From a virus, in IMG/VR virus record IMGVR_UViG_3300027973_001670, positions 1 through 23,887 of that record: a stretch of DNA of 23,887 bases, one strand, 5' to 3'. The notes below the pieces were generated by a model that saw nothing but the letters and a program-made list of their open reading frames with translations, was not told where the DNA came from and did no database searches. Position numbers and translations under genes: made by a program. The number at the start of each line of letters is the position of its first letter. The first letter of the stretch is position 1. This document shows, in pieces, positions 22,231-23,887 of this stretch.

Positions 22231-23832
22231 ATGAGTACCAAAAGTCTGGATGGAGTTCTTACCAAAAAAGCACACACCAGGGAAAAATACACTGAATCAC
22301 AATTGAATGAGTTGGCTGCTTGTGCAGACGCCACTCTGGGATATCTTTATTTTGCCAAGAATTTTTTTAATATTCAACATCCTGTGAGAGGCAAACTGCT
22401 GTTTGAACCTTATGCGTATCAAACCAAACTGCTGGAAACCTATCACAAATATAGATTTAACATAAACATGTTGCCACGTCAAAGTGGCAAGACCACTTGT
22501 GCATCATCATACCTGTTGTGGTATGCCATGTTTCATCCTGATCAAACCATATTGATTGCTGCTCACAAATACACAGGCGCTCAAGAGATCATGCAACGTA
22601 TTCGTTATGGATATGAATTGTGTCCAGATCATATCAGAGCGGGTGTGGTAAACTACAACAAAGGATCTATGGAATTTGAGAATGGATCTAGAATAGTTTC
22701 AGCCACCACCACTGCCAACACTGGTAGAGGTATGTCCATATCATTGTTATACTGTGATGAGTTTGCATTTGTTAATCCAACCATTGCTAGAGAATTCTGG
22801 ACTTCAATATCTCCAACGTTAGCAACAGGAGGTCGAGCCATCATAACTTCCACTCCCAACTCAGATGAAGATGAGTTTGCTGTGATATGGAAAGAATCAC
22901 AAAATAATTTTGACGAACACGGCAATGAAACTGAAATGGGAATAAATGGATTCTTTGGTTACACAGCATCTTGGAATGAACATCCAGAACGAGATGAAAA
23001 ATGGAAAGAAAGTGAATTGGCACGTATAGGTGAAGAAAGATTTAGAAGAGAATATGGTTGTGAATTTTTAGTTTACGACGAAACATTGGTAAACAGTATT
23101 GTACTTGCTTCATTGGAAGGCAAGCAACCCATATTAACCATGGGCCAAACTAGATGGTATGAAAAAATAAATCCTGCTGCTACCTATGTGATATCATTGG
23201 ATCCTGCCATGGGCACTGGTGGAGATTATGCTGCCATTCAAGTGTTTGAAGTGCCATCATTTAAACAAGTGGCCGAGTGGAGACACAATCAAACACCCAT
23301 ACCACAACAGGTAAGAATATTAAAAGATATTGTAACATTTATCAAAGAAGAATGCAAAAGTCCATCGGCCAGCAACATCTATTGGAGTGTGGAAAACAAT
23401 ACCATAGGTGAAGCAGCACTGTTGGTAATCAGTGACTTTGGTGAAGAAAACATTCCAGGATTGTTTGTGAGTGAACCCATAAGAAAAGGACACATAAGAA
23501 AATTTAGAAAAGGATTTAATACCACACACAGAACTAAAATCAGTGCTTGTAGCAGATTGAAAGGCATGATTGAAAACAACAAAATGACCATCAGCAGCAA
23601 GGCTTTGATCAGTGAATTAAAAACATACGTGGCAGTGGGATCAGGATTCAAAGCCAAATCTGGAGAAACAGATGATCTTATCAGTGCTGTGCTGTTGATT
23701 TTAAGAATAGTCAGCATACTGAAAGATTGGGATCCTAGAATTTATAATTCATTCTTACAAGTAGAAAATGATGAGGATGGCGGAGAACGCATACTGCCCA
23801 TGCCAGTGTTTATCAGCACCACTAACAACTAA
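22231..23832 (+). CDS. 17: Terminase large subunit, gp17-like
   Basis: This is the DNA packaging motor: an ATPase plus the nuclease that cuts concatemers at the portal. The ATPase domain has Walker A RQSGKTT (residues 83-89), Walker B LLYCDE (172-177, Asp176-Glu177) and the coupling motif TSTPN (206-210). The RNase H-like nuclease has ISLDPAMGTGGDYAA with Asp324, YWSVENN with Glu388, and GETDDLISAV with Asp481/482, corresponding to T4 Asp401, Glu458 and Asp542. Length is 533 against 610 in T4, with the loss at the N-terminus. All catalytic residues look intact. It has no Shine-Dalgarno sequence. Two unrecognised genes separate it from gp16, and its TAA stop lies inside the next gene's late octamer. 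Confidence 0.96.
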   Translation: MSTKSLDGVLTKKAHTREKYTESQLNELAACADATLGYLYFAKNFFNIQHPVRGKLLFEPYAYQTKLLETYHKYRFNINMLPRQSGKTTCASSYLLWYAMFHPDQTILIAAHKYTGAQEIMQRIRYGYELCPDHIRAGVVNYNKGSMEFENGSRIVSATTTANTGRGMSISLLYCDEFAFVNPTIAREFWTSISPTLATGGRAIITSTPNSDEDEFAVIWKESQNNFDEHGNETEMGINGFFGYTASWNEHPERDEKWKESELARIGEERFRREYGCEFLVYDETLVNSIVLASLEGKQPILTMGQTRWYEKINPAATYVISLDPAMGTGGDYAAIQVFEVPSFKQVAEWRHNQTPIPQQVRILKDIVTFIKEECKSPSASNIYWSVENNTIGEAALLVISDFGEENIPGLFVSEPIRKGHIRKFRKGFNTTHRTKISACSRLKGMIENNKMTISSKALISELKTYVAVGSGFKAKSGETDDLISAVLLILRIVSILKDWDPRIYNSFLQVENDEDGGERILPMPVFISTTNN

Positions 23833-23835
23833 ATA
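23828..23835 (+). promoter_or_regulatory. Late promoter octamer over the gp17 stop (ACTAAATA)
   Basis: ACTAAATA includes the TAA stop of gp17 (23830-23832) and is followed by CTAGC and the ATG at 23841. TAAATACTAGCA also follows gp18 at the gp19 promoter. Confidence 0.65.
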
Positions 23836-23840
23836 CTAGC

Positions 23841-23887
23841 ATGAACCTAAATGACACGTCTAAAGAGCTATTTGCCAAGATAAGGGG
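23841..23887 (+). CDS. 5' end of the next late gene (partial)
   Basis: An ATG five bases after a late octamer opens a frame that runs off the window after 15 complete codons (MNLNDTSKELFAKIR). Too little is visible to identify the product. The start is supported by the same octamer-CTAGC-ATG arrangement found before other genes here. Confidence 0.6.
   Translation, partial: MNLNDTSKELFAKIR

Noticed and set aside
1-23887. tRNA genes, CRISPR arrays, insertion sequences, integrase or lysogeny genes
   Set aside because: I saw no cloverleaf, spaced direct repeats, transposase or integrase motifs; almost every base is in a phage gene.

Overview
The window is a late (structural and packaging) region of a tailed phage of the T4-like, exo-T-even myovirus type. 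The evidence is a set of recognisable T4 homologues: neck gp13 and gp14, tail terminator/sheath stabiliser gp15, sheath gp18, tube gp19, head-completion nuclease gp4, and terminase subunits gp16 and gp17. T4-type late promoter octamers (NATAAATA-like) sit in front of most genes. The base composition is AT-rich, and several proteins have the style of marine cyanophage and pelagiphage relatives. The host cannot be named from this window. Heptose genes point to a Gram-negative host surface, but that is inference.

Layout. Positions 1-617 are the C-terminal end of a tail-fibre-like protein. Positions 652-7092 encode a 2146-residue virion protein built from repeats, including a block of seven BNR/Asp-box-like units that looks like a beta-propeller. 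Positions 7061-12594 are a minus-strand block read gp14, gp15, Nudix hydrolase, HldE, HldD, cupin. Neighbouring genes in it touch or overlap, except for short gaps of 2 and 13 bp. At 12595-12648 two late promoter motifs face away from each other. The plus strand then carries gp13, a dNMP kinase with its own near-consensus sigma70 promoter, a minus-strand HNH/zinc-ribbon endonuclease, gp18, gp19, a strong Rho-independent terminator, a second tail-tube-family protein, an unrecognised 158-residue protein, gp4, gp16, two unrecognised proteins, gp17 and the first codons of another gene. No stretch above about 100 bases lacks a gene.

How it fits together. gp18 forms the sheath, gp19 the tube, and gp15, gp14 and gp13 the tail terminator and neck. 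gp4 finishes heads, and gp16 with gp17 packages DNA. The sugar cassette makes ADP-L-glycero-D-manno-heptose (HldE kinase/adenylyltransferase, then HldD epimerase). It appears to be co-transcribed with neck genes from a late promoter, so it should act late in infection.

The most distinctive observations are: (1) late promoter octamers only 5-8 nt upstream of start codons, often embedded in the last codons of the preceding gene, which predicts leaderless or near-leaderless late mRNAs; (2) clear Shine-Dalgarno leaders reserved for gp18 and gp19; (3) an ADP-heptose cassette inside the late virion operon; (4) a GDxW...YxWNGxxW-type module shared by gp14, gp15 and a greatly enlarged gp18. I saw no tRNA, CRISPR array, insertion sequence, integrase or lysogeny gene.
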